A DNA stretch of 52,562 nt from NCBI GenBank assembly GCA_002070965.1, contig MWEH01000186.1, forward strand, positions 1 to 52,562, written 5' to 3'. The DNA is from Firmicutes bacterium ADurb.Bin080 (lineage in GTDB: Bacteria > Bacillota > Clostridia > Christensenellales > DTU072). Below the pieces are notes generated by a model, which saw only the letters and a list, made by a program, of their open reading frames with translations, had not been told where the DNA came from and searched no databases. This document shows positions 35,353 through 45,514 of the stretch, piece by piece. Position numbers and translations under genes: made by a program. The first letter of the stretch is position 1. Every line of letters begins with the position of its first letter.

Positions 35353-37143
35353 ATGGCAGAGTTTCTTACAGGAATGAAAAGAACAAAAATGTGTGGGCTT
35401 TTTTCTAGAGAAGATGAAGGCCTTGAAGTAGTATCTATGGGTTTTGTTTCAAAATATCGCAACCTTGGAAGTATAATCTTTGTGGACTTAAGGGATAGAA
35501 CAGGAATTGTTCAACTAGCATTTAGCAACGATATTGATAAAGGCTCATTTGAGAAGGCTCAGACCGTAAGAAATGAGTATGTTTTAGCCATAAAAGGTAA
35601 AGTATCAAAAAGAGCAGAAAATAATGTTAACTTAAGGATGACAACGGGAGAAATAGAGATATTAGTTTCAGAACTTCGTATTATATCGGAAGCTGAAACT
35701 CCTCCGTTCAATATAACTGAAGAGAGCAACGTAAATGAAGCAATGAGACTCAAGTATAGATATCTTGATTTGCGCAGGGCTTCCCTTCAAAGGTTGATTA
35801 TTCTGCGTGATAAGATTACACTTGCAACGCATAATTACATGTCTTCCAAAGGTTTTCTTAACATAGAAACTCCATTTTTGGGAAAATCAACGCCGGAAGG
35901 GGCGAGAGATTACTTAGTCCCAAGTAGGGTTAACTTAGATACATTTTATGCTTTACCCCAATCTCCGCAAATATACAAACAGCTTTTAATGATTTCTGGT
36001 TTTGATAGATATTATCAAATTGCGAGATGTTTTAGAGATGAGGATTTAAGGGCAAATAGACAACCTGAATTTACACAAATAGATATCGAAATGAGTTATG
36101 TAGATGACATTAGCGATGTAATGGATATCGCTGAAGGGTTGATAAGAAATATTTTTAAGGAATCAATTGGACTAGATCTTCCTCCTAGATTCAGAAGAAT
36201 TGAATATAAAGAAGCAATGGAAAGATTTGGAAGTGATAAGCCTGATACAAGGTTTTCTCTTGAATTAATAAATATTTCTGAAATTCTTGTTAATACAGGT
36301 TTTGGGGCTTTTGAAGATTCTCAAAAAGAAGGCTATAGTATTCGTGCCATAAATATAAACGGGGCAGCAGATTATACAAGAAAAGAAATTGATAAACTTT
36401 CTATTGTAGCTAGGGAGTATGGGGCAAAAGGAGTTTTTTCCGTTGCATTCAAAAAAGATGGGGTTTCCTCTTCATTGTTAAAATATATTGACGAAGAAAA
36501 GTTAGTTAGGATTAAAAATAAATTGAAAGTTAATGAAGGAGACCTTATCATTATTATTGCGGATAAGAATAAAATTGTATTCGATTCGTTAGGAGCTATC
36601 CGTCTTTATCTTGGAAAGACTTTAGGGCTCATAGATGAAAAAAATTATGATATATTATGGGTAACTCATTTTCCTTTATATGAATATGATGAAAAAGAAA
36701 ATAGACTTGCAGCTATGCACCATCCTTTTACTTCACCCTTGAATGAAGATTTAATTTATCTTGAATCGGATCCTCTTAGAGTAAGGGCAAAAGCTTATGA
36801 TTTAGTTATCAATGGACAGGAAGCAGGAGGTGGATCAATAAGGATTCATTCCAAAGAAATTCAAAAGAAAATGTTCGAGATAATTGGTCTTTCAAAAGAG
36901 GATATTTTGCATAAGTTTGGGTTTTTTGTGGATGCTTTTAGATATGGTGTTCCTCCACATGGTGGACTAGCCTTTGGTTTGGATAGGCTAGTAATGTTAC
37001 TTGGAAAAACTGAAAATATTAAAGACGTTATAGCTTTCCCCAAAAACCAGTCTGCACAATGTCTTATGTCTGATGCACCAAGTACGGTAGATATTAAACA
37101 ACTAAAAGAAATTTTCCCAAATGGAAAAGTATTTAATGAATGA
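35353..37143 (+). CDS. aspS: aspartyl-tRNA synthetase
   Basis: The 596-residue bacterial-type AspRS has the N-terminal OB fold (VSKYRNLGSIIFVDLRDRTG), motif 2 CFRDEDLRANRQPEFTQIDI, the GAD-type insertion in the middle and motif 3 FGLDRLVMLL near the end. Whether it is the discriminating or the Asp/Asn type cannot be told by eye. TAGGAG lies before the ATG. It follows hisS by 2 bases and overlaps the RseC-like gene by 4 (ATGA). Confidence 0.96.
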   Translation: MAEFLTGMKRTKMCGLFSREDEGLEVVSMGFVSKYRNLGSIIFVDLRDRTGIVQLAFSNDIDKGSFEKAQTVRNEYVLAIKGKVSKRAENNVNLRMTTGEIEILVSELRIISEAETPPFNITEESNVNEAMRLKYRYLDLRRASLQRLIILRDKITLATHNYMSSKGFLNIETPFLGKSTPEGARDYLVPSRVNLDTFYALPQSPQIYKQLLMISGFDRYYQIARCFRDEDLRANRQPEFTQIDIEMSYVDDISDVMDIAEGLIRNIFKESIGLDLPPRFRRIEYKEAMERFGSDKPDTRFSLELINISEILVNTGFGAFEDSQKEGYSIRAININGAADYTRKEIDKLSIVAREYGAKGVFSVAFKKDGVSSSLLKYIDEEKLVRIKNKLKVNEGDLIIIIADKNKIVFDSLGAIRLYLGKTLGLIDEKNYDILWVTHFPLYEYDEKENRLAAMHHPFTSPLNEDLIYLESDPLRVRAKAYDLVINGQEAGGGSIRIHSKEIQKKMFEIIGLSKEDILHKFGFFVDAFRYGVPPHGGLAFGLDRLVMLLGKTENIKDVIAFPKNQSAQCLMSDAPSTVDIKQLKEIFPNGKVFNE

Positions 37144-37667
37144 TTGAAAATGGTATTATTTACAAGGTAACCCGGGGAGGTTACGCAATAGTTCGTTTAT
37201 CTAGAAAAACTGCATGTGAAAATTGCAGAATGTGTTTGATGCCCCGTAAGGAAATGTTTGTTCAATTAAAAATTAAGAATACTGAAAAGTTTAAAGAGGG
37301 AGAATTTGTTTCAATTGTTATGCCAGATAATGCAGTCTTGAAATCCGCTTTTCTGGTATACCTGTTGCCCATTATTGTGATGACAATTGTGCTATTCTTT
37401 ACGTATAAATTTGATATTTGGATATCACTTTTATCCACGGTGTCCTCAGTTTTAGCTGTTTTTATTGGAGTTGCATTACTAGACAAATACATTCTTAAAA
37501 AAAGGAACAGCTTTTCTCCTTCGATGAGCAAATCATCGGATATATCAAAAGATGAGCAAGAGATATTAAAATCATTGATTTTAGGAACAGAAGAAATCTA
37601 TGAGGATGAATTAGGAAAATTTAGTATAACAGAAAAAAAAGAGGATTCGAGGGAAAAGAAAGAATAA
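37140..37667 (+). CDS. RseC/MucC-like membrane protein (SoxR-reducing family)
   Basis: The 175-residue protein has an N-terminal beta region with the cysteine cluster CENCRMC near 25-31, two membrane helices (about 78-98 and 101-120) and a charged cytoplasmic tail. This is the layout of RseC, an Rnf/Rsx-associated protein implicated in reducing SoxR. No Rnf genes are in the window. The tail after 125 is Glu/Ser/Lys-rich and probably disordered. It overlaps aspS by 4 bases and precedes a thioredoxin, so a redox role is likely but unproven. Confidence 0.8.
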   Translation: MIENGIIYKVTRGGYAIVRLSRKTACENCRMCLMPRKEMFVQLKIKNTEKFKEGEFVSIVMPDNAVLKSAFLVYLLPIIVMTIVLFFTYKFDIWISLLSTVSSVLAVFIGVALLDKYILKKRNSFSPSMSKSSDISKDEQEILKSLILGTEEIYEDELGKFSITEKKEDSREKKE

Positions 37668-37695
37668 ATTTTCAGTAATAAGGAGAATATATAAT

Positions 37696-38028
37696 ATGGC
37701 TAGAATAGCAACAGGAATATCCGATTTGAACAATGAAATTTCCAGCAACGAGTTTGTAATTGTGGGAATAACCGCATCTTGGTGCAGCCAATGCAAAATG
37801 ATTAAACCAATGATGAATGGTATTGAAGAGGAATATAAAGAAAAAGTTAAATTCATAGAAATTGATCAAGATAAAAATCCTGAGATTTCCTCGAAGTATA
37901 ACGTTATTTCACTTCCGACATTTCTTTTCTTTGTTAATGGGGAAAAAAAAGAAGTATTTCAGATGCGACCGAAGAGTTATATTCAAAATTTAATTAAAAG
38001 TTATATTAATGGAGGGAAAAATGATTGA
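37696..38028 (+). CDS. thioredoxin-like protein with CSQC active site
   Basis: The 110-residue protein has the thioredoxin fold with [14 protein letters not shown] in place of the usual WCGPC. The cis-proline is in [10 protein letters not shown] and the C-terminal GGKND tail follows. No signal peptide, so cytoplasmic. The CxxC pair is intact, and the Gly-Pro to Ser-Gln change should alter its redox potential or partners. AAGGAG precedes the ATG. It overlaps glyA by 8 bases and sits among RseC-like, NifS and NifU genes, which suggests a redox link to Fe-S or cysteine metabolism. Confidence 0.85.
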   Translation: MARIATGISDLNNEISSNEFVIVGITASWCSQCKMIKPMMNGIEEEYKEKVKFIEIDQDKNPEISSKYNVISLPTFLFFVNGEKKEVFQMRPKSYIQNLIKSYINGGKND

Positions 38029-39277
38029 TTTAACAACAATTAAGAACTATGACCCAGATATTTACGCCTCAATCGTTCGTGAATTAAGAAGACAACAAAA
38101 CAATATTGAATTAATCGCAAGTGAAAACTTTGTTTCTATCCCTGTTTTGACTGCAGCAGGGACTCACTTGACAAATAAATACGCTGAAGGATATCCTGGA
38201 AAGCGTTATTATGGTGGTTGTGAATTTGTTGATGAAGTAGAAACGATCGCAATAGAAAGAGCAAAAAGTTTATTCAATGCAAAATACGTTAATGTTCAAC
38301 CTCACTCTGGAAGTAGCGCAAATTTCCAAGTTTACTTTGCTTTGTTAAAACCTGGCGATACCGTATTAGGAATGAATTTAAGCCATGGCGGACATCTTAC
38401 TCACGGAAGCCCTGTTAATGTAAGCGGGCAATATTTTAAGTTTGAATCTTACGGTGTTGATCAAGAGGGATACATAGATTATTCACAAATAAGAGAAAAA
38501 GCAAGACAATATAAGCCCAAAATGATCATTGCAGGGGCAAGTGCTTATCCAAGAAAGATAGATTTTTCAAAATTTAGAGAGATTGCTGATGAATTTGGGT
38601 GTCTACTTATGGTAGACATGGCTCACATCGCCGGGCTTGTTGCTGCGGGCTTACACATGAACCCAATTGATTATGCGGATGTTGTTACTACTACTACTCA
38701 TAAAACATTAAGAGGCCCAAGAAGCGGAATGATATTATCCAATAACGAAGATATTGGAAAACTTATTAATAAAGCTGTTTTCCCTGGCACACAGGGAGGC
38801 CCTTTGATGCATATAATTGCGGCAAAAGCTATTGCATTAAAAGAAGCTCTTTCGGATGACTTTAGAATTTACCAGAATAGAATAATCAACAATGCAAAAA
38901 TGCTTGCAACAACACTTACGAAAGAAGGAATTAAACTTTTTTCTGGTGGCACGGATAATCATTTAATGTTGATTGATCTTAGGGGAACTGGGATAGGAGG
39001 AAAAGACCTAGAAATTATGTTAGATAAGGTAAATATAACCACAAATAAAAATACCATTCCAAACGATGATGCAGCTAGTCCGTTTAACCCAAATGGATTG
39101 AGAGTTGGGACTCCAAGTGTAACTACTAGGGGTATGAATGAAGAAGAAATGATTATTATCGGAGAATGCTTAGCTGATGTTATAAAAGAAAAAGAACAAT
39201 CTTTAACTATAGTGAAAAGTCGAGTTAGTGAACTTGTTAATAGGTTCCCTCTATATGCTAATGACTTTGTTTTTTAA
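38021..39277 (+). CDS. glyA: serine hydroxymethyltransferase
   Basis: GlyA converts serine and tetrahydrofolate to glycine and methylene-tetrahydrofolate with pyridoxal phosphate. The 418-residue protein has [30 protein letters not shown], the PLP-lysine motif [17 protein letters not shown] and [11 protein letters not shown]. The start ATG at 38021 follows GGAGGG; the frame is open to 38009. The methylene-folate it makes is the cofactor of TrmFO encoded nearby. It overlaps the thioredoxin gene. Confidence 0.96.
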   Translation: MIDLTTIKNYDPDIYASIVRELRRQQNNIELIASENFVSIPVLTAAGTHLTNKYAEGYPGKRYYGGCEFVDEVETIAIERAKSLFNAKYVNVQPHSGSSANFQVYFALLKPGDTVLGMNLSHGGHLTHGSPVNVSGQYFKFESYGVDQEGYIDYSQIREKARQYKPKMIIAGASAYPRKIDFSKFREIADEFGCLLMVDMAHIAGLVAAGLHMNPIDYADVVTTTTHKTLRGPRSGMILSNNEDIGKLINKAVFPGTQGGPLMHIIAAKAIALKEALSDDFRIYQNRIINNAKMLATTLTKEGIKLFSGGTDNHLMLIDLRGTGIGGKDLEIMLDKVNITTNKNTIPNDDAASPFNPNGLRVGTPSVTTRGMNEEEMIIIGECLADVIKEKEQSLTIVKSRVSELVNRFPLYANDFVF

Positions 39278-39298
39278 TTAAGGATTAAGGTTTTATTT

Positions 39299-40480
39299 AT
39301 GAAAGTATATCTTGATAATTCAGCGACAACACCCTTAAATCCCTATGTCCTTGAGGCTATGCTTCCGTTCTATACGGAAAAATTTGGGAATGCCGCATCA
39401 ATTCATTCTTTTGGTAGAGAAGCAAACCGAGCTGTTTCGGATGCGAGAGAGATTATAGCAGAGTGTATTAATTCACGCCCGAGTGAAATATATTTTACTT
39501 CAGGTGGGACCGAAAGCGATAACTGGGCTTTAAAAGGCGCCGTTAGTGTATCAAAAAATAAGAATAAGCATATAATTACAACGCTAATAGAGCACCCCGC
39601 CATTTTAAATACTTGTGCAGAGCTTGAAAAGCAAAATGTTAAGGTAACCTATTTGAAACCAAGCAAAGAAGGTATAATTAATATTAAAAATCTATCTGAA
39701 TCTATTACCGAAGATACTATATTGTCTACCATAATGTTTGCAAACAACGAAATAGGTACGATACAACCAATTAAAGAAGCTGCGGCTATTTGTAGGGATT
39801 TTGGGGTTTTATTCCACACCGATGCAGTGCAAGCTATGGACAGTCAAAAAATCGACGTTAAAGATCTTGGTGTGGATATGTTATCTATGTCTGCGCATAA
39901 ATTTCATGGGCCCAAAGGTATTGGCGTTCTTTTCTTGAAAACAGGATCGAGATTAGGAAAGCTGATTAATGGTGGAGAACAGGAGAGAGGGCTTAGGGCG
40001 GGGACAACGCCGACACCTTTGATTGTTGGCATGGCAAAAGCGCTGGAAATTTCAAATAGAGATAGAGAAATTAATAATGAGAGAATCCTTCGGCTAAGAA
40101 ATCGTTTTATTGATATGGTTCTATCAGAAATACCTTATGCTTATTTAAATGGATGCAGAGATAGTAGACTCCCTAATAATGCTAATTTTAGCTTTGCATT
40201 TATTGAGGGTGAAAGTATACTTATGAGGTTAGATTTAGCTGGCATAGCTGTAAGTAGTGGCTCGGCATGTGCATCTGGGTCTTTGGAGGCATCACATGTG
40301 ATACTTTCCTTAGGCGTAAAAGAAGAACTGGCGCATAGTACAATCAGGTTTAGTCTTGGAGTTGATACTACCGAGCAACAGATGGATTATGTTTTTAATG
40401 TATTAAAAAAGACAGTGGATGATTTAAGAAAAATGTCACCATTATATGATTATGAAAAAGGAATAGGTAGTTATGTATAA
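39299..40480 (+). CDS. nifS: cysteine desulfurase (NifS/IscS type)
   Basis: This PLP enzyme removes sulfur from cysteine for Fe-S clusters and tRNA thiolation. The 393-residue protein starts MKVYLDNSATTPLNPYVLEA, and shows FTSGGTESDNWALKGA, the PLP-lysine in SAHKFHGPKGIGVLF, GGEQERGLRAGTTPTP and the active Cys in SSGSACASGSLE. Its 8-base overlap with the NifU-like scaffold gene marks them as partners. No IscR regulator or mnmA is in this window. Confidence 0.95.
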   Translation: MKVYLDNSATTPLNPYVLEAMLPFYTEKFGNAASIHSFGREANRAVSDAREIIAECINSRPSEIYFTSGGTESDNWALKGAVSVSKNKNKHIITTLIEHPAILNTCAELEKQNVKVTYLKPSKEGIINIKNLSESITEDTILSTIMFANNEIGTIQPIKEAAAICRDFGVLFHTDAVQAMDSQKIDVKDLGVDMLSMSAHKFHGPKGIGVLFLKTGSRLGKLINGGEQERGLRAGTTPTPLIVGMAKALEISNRDREINNERILRLRNRFIDMVLSEIPYAYLNGCRDSRLPNNANFSFAFIEGESILMRLDLAGIAVSSGSACASGSLEASHVILSLGVKEELAHSTIRFSLGVDTTEQQMDYVFNVLKKTVDDLRKMSPLYDYEKGIGSYV

Positions 40481-40844
40481 TGATAAAGTAATAGAAATTT
40501 TCAAAAACCCAAAGAATATTGGAGAACTTAAAGATGCAAACGCAATAGGGACAATAGGGAACGCTTCTTGCGGGGATATTATGCAGGTTTATTTAAAAAT
40601 AGAAAATAATATCATTGTGGATGCTAAATTTAAGACTTTTGGATGTGCTGCGGCAATAGCCGCCAGTTCAGTGGCGACCGAAATGATTATTGGCAAAACA
40701 ATAGAAGAAGCTTTGAGTTTAAAGAATGCTGATGTGGTCGCAGAATTAGGGGGGCTTCCCGCTCAAAAGATCCATTGTTCGGTTTTAGCAGAAGAAGCTA
40801 TTCAAGCTGCAATAAAAGATTATAAAGAAAAGAATAACGGGTGA
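40473..40844 (+). CDS. nifU: NifU/IscU-like iron-sulfur cluster scaffold
   Basis: The 123-residue protein is the N-terminal scaffold domain alone. The three conserved cysteines are in [19 protein letters not shown] and [11 protein letters not shown], and the acidic residue of the scaffold site follows the first cysteine. It has no C-terminal NifU domain. It overlaps nifS by 8 bases, and lepA follows 7 bases later, so it is part of the same transcript. Confidence 0.94.
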   Translation: MYNDKVIEIFKNPKNIGELKDANAIGTIGNASCGDIMQVYLKIENNIIVDAKFKTFGCAAAIAASSVATEMIIGKTIEEALSLKNADVVAELGGLPAQKIHCSVLAEEAIQAAIKDYKEKNNG

Positions 40845-40851
40845 CTTATTG

Positions 40852-42657
40852 ATGGATAACAGGCAAAGACTGATAAGAAATTTTTGTATTATCGCCCATA
40901 TTGACCATGGAAAGAGCACTTTAGCGGATAGACTTCTTCAGGAAACTGAAACAGTTGCTGACCGGAATATGAAAGAACAAATGCTCGATGATATGGACAT
41001 CGAGAGAGAAAGAGGAATCACGGTTAAGCTCACTCCTGCGAGAATGAAATATACTCTTGATGGAACGGAATATACCTTAAATTTGATCGATACTCCTGGA
41101 CATGTAGATTTTACTTATGAAGTGAGTCGTTCCCTTGCTGCCTGTGAAGGGGCATTACTTGTTGTGGATGCAACGCAAGGAATAGAGGCCCAAACATTAA
41201 CAAATGTCTATTTGGCTTTGGATAATGATTTGGAAATTTTACCAGTAATCAACAAAATAGATCTTCAATCGGCTGATATAGAAGGAACCAAGAAAGAGAT
41301 TGAGGATATAATCGGATTAGACACATCCAGAGCAGTTTTAGTCAGTGCGAAAGAAGGGATAAATATTGATAGACTATTAGAAAGTATTGTAAAGGAACTT
41401 CCAGCTCCTTCGGGTGATTCGGAGGGACCCTTAAGGGCGCTGATTTTTGATAGTATTTACGATAACTTTAAGGGAGTTATTTGTAATGTGAGAATATTTG
41501 ATGGAAAAATTTCCGCTGGTACTAGAATTAAAATGATGTCAAACGGAAAAGAATTTGAGTGTACTGAGGTAGGTATATTTAACCCAACTATGCTCGAGAT
41601 TAACGAATTGAAAGCAGGAGATGTGGGATATATCGCTGCAAGTATCAAGAATGTTGAAGATACTTCAGTAGGGGATACAATCACTTATTCTCTTAATGGA
41701 GCAACTGAGCCCTTAAAGGGTTATAAAAAAGTTACTCCAATGGTTTTTGCTGGTATTTATCCCGCGGATGGGAGCAGATATAATGAATTAAGAGAAGCCA
41801 TAAATAAATTGAAACTAAATGATGCTTCTTTATCATATGAACCTGAGAGCTCTAAAGCGCTTGGCTTTGGATTTAGGGTTGGATTTTTAGGACTTTTACA
41901 TATGGAAATAGTTGAAGAAAGATTAGAAAGAGAATTTGACCTAGATTTAGTTACAACGGCTCCAAGTGTTATTTATAAAGTTCTAAAAATTAATGGGGAT
42001 GAGGTCACCGTTGATAACCCAACAAAACTTCCCGATCAATCCACAATCGATAAAATTCTTGAACCTATAGTACATGCTTCGATATTTTCTCCTCCTGACT
42101 ATGTTGGACCCATTATGGAATTGTGCCAAGAAAAGAGAGGACTTTTCATTAATATGACATATTTAGATCCAACGAGAGTTCACATCGAATATAAAATTCC
42201 TCTTTCAGAGATTATTTATGACTTCTTTGATACATTAAAATCCAGAACACGAGGGTATGCCAGTCTTGATTACACACTGGATGGCTATTGTCCAGATAAT
42301 TTAGTTAAGGTAGATTTTTTATTAAATGGCGACGCTTGCGATGCTCTATCCTTAATTGTTCATCGCGATAAAGCATATGCTCGAGCAAGAAATATTACAG
42401 AGAGACTTCGCGAGGCAATTCCAAGGCAGATGTTTGAAATCCCAATTCAGGCTACAATAGGCTCGAAAATCATAGCTAGAGAGACTGTTAAAGCTGTAAG
42501 AAAGGATGTTCTTGCAAAATGCTATGGTGGAGACATTACCCGGAAAAAGAAACTTTTAGAAAAGCAAAAAGAAGGGAAAAAGAGAATGAGGCAATTTGGC
42601 TCAGTATCAATTCCATCTGATGCATTTATGTCAATATTAAAAATTAACGATGATTGA
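40852..42657 (+). CDS. lepA: elongation factor 4 (LepA)
   Basis: LepA is a ribosomal GTPase that affects translation initiation or back-translocation under stress. The 601-residue protein has G1 [16 protein letters not shown]2 [10 protein letters not shown]3 DTPGHVDF, G4 NKIDL and the C-terminal EF4-specific domain with [18 protein letters not shown]. The ATG at 40852 follows a GGGTGA site; an in-frame TTG at 40849 is possible. The gene overlaps hemW by 8 bases, the usual Firmicute pairing. Confidence 0.96.
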   Translation: MDNRQRLIRNFCIIAHIDHGKSTLADRLLQETETVADRNMKEQMLDDMDIERERGITVKLTPARMKYTLDGTEYTLNLIDTPGHVDFTYEVSRSLAACEGALLVVDATQGIEAQTLTNVYLALDNDLEILPVINKIDLQSADIEGTKKEIEDIIGLDTSRAVLVSAKEGINIDRLLESIVKELPAPSGDSEGPLRALIFDSIYDNFKGVICNVRIFDGKISAGTRIKMMSNGKEFECTEVGIFNPTMLEINELKAGDVGYIAASIKNVEDTSVGDTITYSLNGATEPLKGYKKVTPMVFAGIYPADGSRYNELREAINKLKLNDASLSYEPESSKALGFGFRVGFLGLLHMEIVEERLEREFDLDLVTTAPSVIYKVLKINGDEVTVDNPTKLPDQSTIDKILEPIVHASIFSPPDYVGPIMELCQEKRGLFINMTYLDPTRVHIEYKIPLSEIIYDFFDTLKSRTRGYASLDYTLDGYCPDNLVKVDFLLNGDACDALSLIVHRDKAYARARNITERLREAIPRQMFEIPIQATIGSKIIARETVKAVRKDVLAKCYGGDITRKKKLLEKQKEGKKRMRQFGSVSIPSDAFMSILKINDD

Positions 42658-43750
42658 TAGAGGACTCTATATACACATCCCCTTTTGTAGTGGGAAGTGT
42701 TATTATTGTGACTTTTTTTCGGTAGCAATAGATACAGAAAAATTAGATTTTTTTACAACAAAGATTATTAGCGAAATTGAATATTTTTCTTCTCAATATC
42801 CTGATACAAGAATCTCTTCAATATATATTGGTGGTGGAACTCCATCAATTGTCCCTTTTGCTTATATAGAGAGAATTGTCAAAAGAGTTAGAGATCTTTT
42901 TATAGTAAAAAGTGATGAATTTACTATTGAAGTCAACCCTGGCGAAATCGAATGGATTAGTGAATACTCCCAATTGGGCGTTAACAGGATTAGTTTGGGT
43001 GTGCAATCCCTAGATAACAATGTACTTAATAATTGTGGAAGGAGACATTCCAGAGATTCTGTGATTCGTGCGTTTGAAGAACTAAATAAATATTATAAAA
43101 ATTTATCATGTGATTTAATCCTTGGTTTACCTGGCCAAAATGCAACTACACTTCTCACTGATATCAATGAAGTTTCTAACTATGTTAAGCATATATCTTT
43201 ATACTTTCTTAAAATAGGAGAGGGAACCAAGTTTGATGAGTTAATAAATAATAGAGTATTTGTTCTTCCAGATGATGATTATTTAGTAGATACTTATTAT
43301 TTAGCAAAAAATAGGATGTTTGAACTAGGGTTTAAAAGATACGAAGTAAGTAATTTTGCAAGAGATGGCTTTGAATCAAAGCATAATTTATCTTATTGGC
43401 GAAGAAAGGAATATATAGGTGTTGGACCAAGTGCTTGTAGTTTACTTGGAAACAACAGAATTCAAATATCCCATAATAATTATTTTAAAAATAGATTGAC
43501 AGAATACGCTATAGAAGAGGTTTTAACTGTAGAGGACATGGCAAAGGAGACTGTAATCCTATCTTTAAGAACTGATTCTGGTTTGGATTTGAAATTGTTT
43601 GAGAATACTTATAAAAAGAGTATTTATCAAATGTTCCCAGAAGCAATGGAAAAAAACTATAAATATTTTGATTTTTCAAATAATAATATACTTAAATTGA
43701 AGGAAGAGTATTTTTTAACTCAAAATATAGTATTTCAAGATTTTATTTAA
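42650..43750 (+). CDS. hemW: radical SAM heme chaperone HemW-like protein
   Basis: The 366-residue protein starts [20 protein letters not shown], with the cluster motif CxxxCxxC at 13-20, then [12 protein letters not shown] and [20 protein letters not shown]. It resembles HemW, a heme-trafficking relative of coproporphyrinogen III dehydrogenase, and lacks motifs that would prove decarboxylation. It overlaps lepA by 8 bases. It is the last gene before the hrcA promoter. Whether this organism makes heme cannot be seen here. Confidence 0.9.
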   Translation: MIDRGLYIHIPFCSGKCYYCDFFSVAIDTEKLDFFTTKIISEIEYFSSQYPDTRISSIYIGGGTPSIVPFAYIERIVKRVRDLFIVKSDEFTIEVNPGEIEWISEYSQLGVNRISLGVQSLDNNVLNNCGRRHSRDSVIRAFEELNKYYKNLSCDLILGLPGQNATTLLTDINEVSNYVKHISLYFLKIGEGTKFDELINNRVFVLPDDDYLVDTYYLAKNRMFELGFKRYEVSNFARDGFESKHNLSYWRRKEYIGVGPSACSLLGNNRIQISHNNYFKNRLTEYAIEEVLTVEDMAKETVILSLRTDSGLDLKLFENTYKKSIYQMFPEAMEKNYKYFDFSNNNILKLKEEYFLTQNIVFQDFI

Positions 43751-43766
43751 ATTTTCTTTTTAATTC

Positions 43767-43795
43767 TTGACAAATAATTTTACCATCAATATAAT
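43767..43795 (+). promoter_or_regulatory. consensus SigA promoter of the hrcA operon
   Basis: Perfect TTGACA (43767-43772) and TATAAT (43790-43795) are 17 bases apart. Transcription should start near 43801, inside the CIRCE operator. Confidence 0.9.
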
Positions 43796-43799
43796 ATAT

Positions 43800-43826
43800 C
43801 TAGCAGTCAAAATATAGGAGTGCTAA
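43800..43826 (+). promoter_or_regulatory. CIRCE operator (HrcA binding site)
   Basis: The right half is a perfect GAGTGCTAA (43818-43826). The left half is CTAGCAGTC (43800-43808) against the consensus TTAGCACTC, with two differences, across the standard nine-base spacer. It overlaps the expected transcription start, so HrcA bound here should block the hrcA-grpE-dnaK-dnaJ operon and be released during heat stress. Confidence 0.88.
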
Positions 43827-43849
43827 CACAACATATTGAGGTTTGCTAA

Positions 43850-44929
43850 ATGGAGCATAAATTATCCGATAGAAAGAAGAAAGTATTAAGGGCAGTGGTT
43901 GATGAATATATTTCCTCTCCAATCCCAGTATCATCTTCGGAAATCCAAGAGAAATATTTTAATGATATTAGCTCAGCTACTATTAGAGTTGAATTATCTG
44001 CTTTAGAGGAGATGGGTTATTTAGTTCAGCCGCATACTTCTGCTGGACGCGTTCCTTCCTCGATTGCTTATAAGTTTTATGTTGAAAATTTTATTGGAAA
44101 AAAACCTTTAAAGAAGAAAGAGATTAAAACAATTGATAATTTTTTTGACAAAAAATTTACAGAAATAGAAGATATTGTAAAAACTTCAGCTAAAGTAATA
44201 AGTGAAATAACAAACTATACTTCAGTTATAGTGATCAATAATATCAACAATGTTTTGGTAAAAGAAATAAAAATTGTCGGATTAGAACCTAATTCCGCTT
44301 TAGTAATTATTATCACAGATAGTGGCATTATTAAAGATAATGTTATTTCGCTTAAGAAATTTACGAATCCATCATTTATTAGAGATGCAAACGTGCTTAT
44401 TAATAAAATTTTTGCTGGATACACTGTTGGTGAATTGAAAACTAGATCACAAATGATTGAAATAGAATTGTCTGATTTTAGAGAATTACTAGATTGTGTT
44501 ATCGAAATACTTAAGAATTATTCTAATAAATCTGCTAAGAATGTATATGTTGAGGGTGGTAATAAAATGTTAAATTACCCGGGAGCGACTTTGGAACAAG
44601 CAAAATCAGCATTAAATGTTTTAGAAGATAAATTATTATTAGGTAATTTATTGGATGATAAAACCGATAATATTGAATTTTCATTTAGGATTGGAAAGGA
44701 TGAAACTTGCGGGATTGATCGGTGTGCAATCATGACAGCTAAATATACGATTAACGGTAAAGAAGTTGGCCAAGCGGGCGTTATTGGACCAGAAAGAATG
44801 GATTATGGAAAAGTTATGGGAGTTCTTTCATATTTAAGTAAGTCAATTAATAGTATCGCCGCTTGTAAATTAATTGATAAAGGTGAAGAAGCTAGTGTAA
44901 TTGGAGAAGAAGATGACGAAGAAAAATAA
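43850..44929 (+). CDS. hrcA: heat-inducible transcription repressor HrcA
   Basis: HrcA binds CIRCE and represses class I heat-shock genes, with GroE helping it fold. The 359-residue protein has the N-terminal winged helix (DRKKKVLRAVVDEYISSPIP and SSATIRVELSALEEMGYL), SAGRVPSSIAYKFYV and the C-terminal GPERMDYGKVMGVLSYLSK. A short acidic tail ends the protein and overlaps the grpE start by 17 bases. It is the first gene of the heat-shock operon and so controls itself through the CIRCE site upstream. Confidence 0.96.
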   Translation: MEHKLSDRKKKVLRAVVDEYISSPIPVSSSEIQEKYFNDISSATIRVELSALEEMGYLVQPHTSAGRVPSSIAYKFYVENFIGKKPLKKKEIKTIDNFFDKKFTEIEDIVKTSAKVISEITNYTSVIVINNINNVLVKEIKIVGLEPNSALVIIITDSGIIKDNVISLKKFTNPSFIRDANVLINKIFAGYTVGELKTRSQMIEIELSDFRELLDCVIEILKNYSNKSAKNVYVEGGNKMLNYPGATLEQAKSALNVLEDKLLLGNLLDDKTDNIEFSFRIGKDETCGIDRCAIMTAKYTINGKEVGQAGVIGPERMDYGKVMGVLSYLSKSINSIAACKLIDKGEEASVIGEEDDEEK

Positions 44930-45473
44930 TGATGATAGTTTAAATGAACCCACAAGTAATTCTGACCAAATAAACATTACAGAAGAATCTGATATTCCAA
45001 TATCAGATAATGTTGAAATGGAGAATCAAGATAAAAATAATGAACTTATTTCTCAGCTAAATTCTAAAGTAGATGAATATAAATTCACAGCGCAGAGAAT
45101 TCAGGCGGAGTTTGAAAATTATAGAAAGAGAAATGAGGAAATTAAAAATTCAATCAGAAACGAAACTACTAATGATATTATTCAAGAGTTTCTATCGGTT
45201 CTAGATTCAATAAATTCTGCGTTAAAAATTGTTCAAGAAGGATCTGCTAAAGAAGGTATTAATCTCATTGCAAAACAATTATATTCTCTACTTACCAAGT
45301 ATGAAGTTGAGGAGATTAATCCTGAAAATGAAGAGTTTAATCCCTTGTTTCATAATGCTTTAATGCAGGAAGAAAATTCTTCAAAAGCCGGGACTGTTGT
45401 TCAGGTATTTCAAAGAGGATACAAACGCAAGGGAAAGGTAATTAGATGTGCAACAGTTAAAGTTGCCGTATAG
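44913..45473 (+). CDS. grpE: nucleotide exchange factor GrpE
   Basis: GrpE releases ADP from DnaK. The 186-residue protein has a disordered acidic N-terminus (about 1-45), a coiled coil containing [19 protein letters not shown], and the beta-wing signature [13 protein letters not shown] and [19 protein letters not shown]. The ATG at 44913 follows GGAGAAG; an upstream in-frame TTG (44901) falls in that site. The start lies inside hrcA, and dnaK follows after 41 bases. Confidence 0.95.
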   Translation: MTKKNNDDSLNEPTSNSDQINITEESDIPISDNVEMENQDKNNELISQLNSKVDEYKFTAQRIQAEFENYRKRNEEIKNSIRNETTNDIIQEFLSVLDSINSALKIVQEGSAKEGINLIAKQLYSLLTKYEVEEINPENEEFNPLFHNALMQEENSSKAGTVVQVFQRGYKRKGKVIRCATVKVAV

Positions 45474-45514
45474 AAATAAAAAATAACCCTTTTAGGGAAA
45501 CAAGGAGAAATGTT

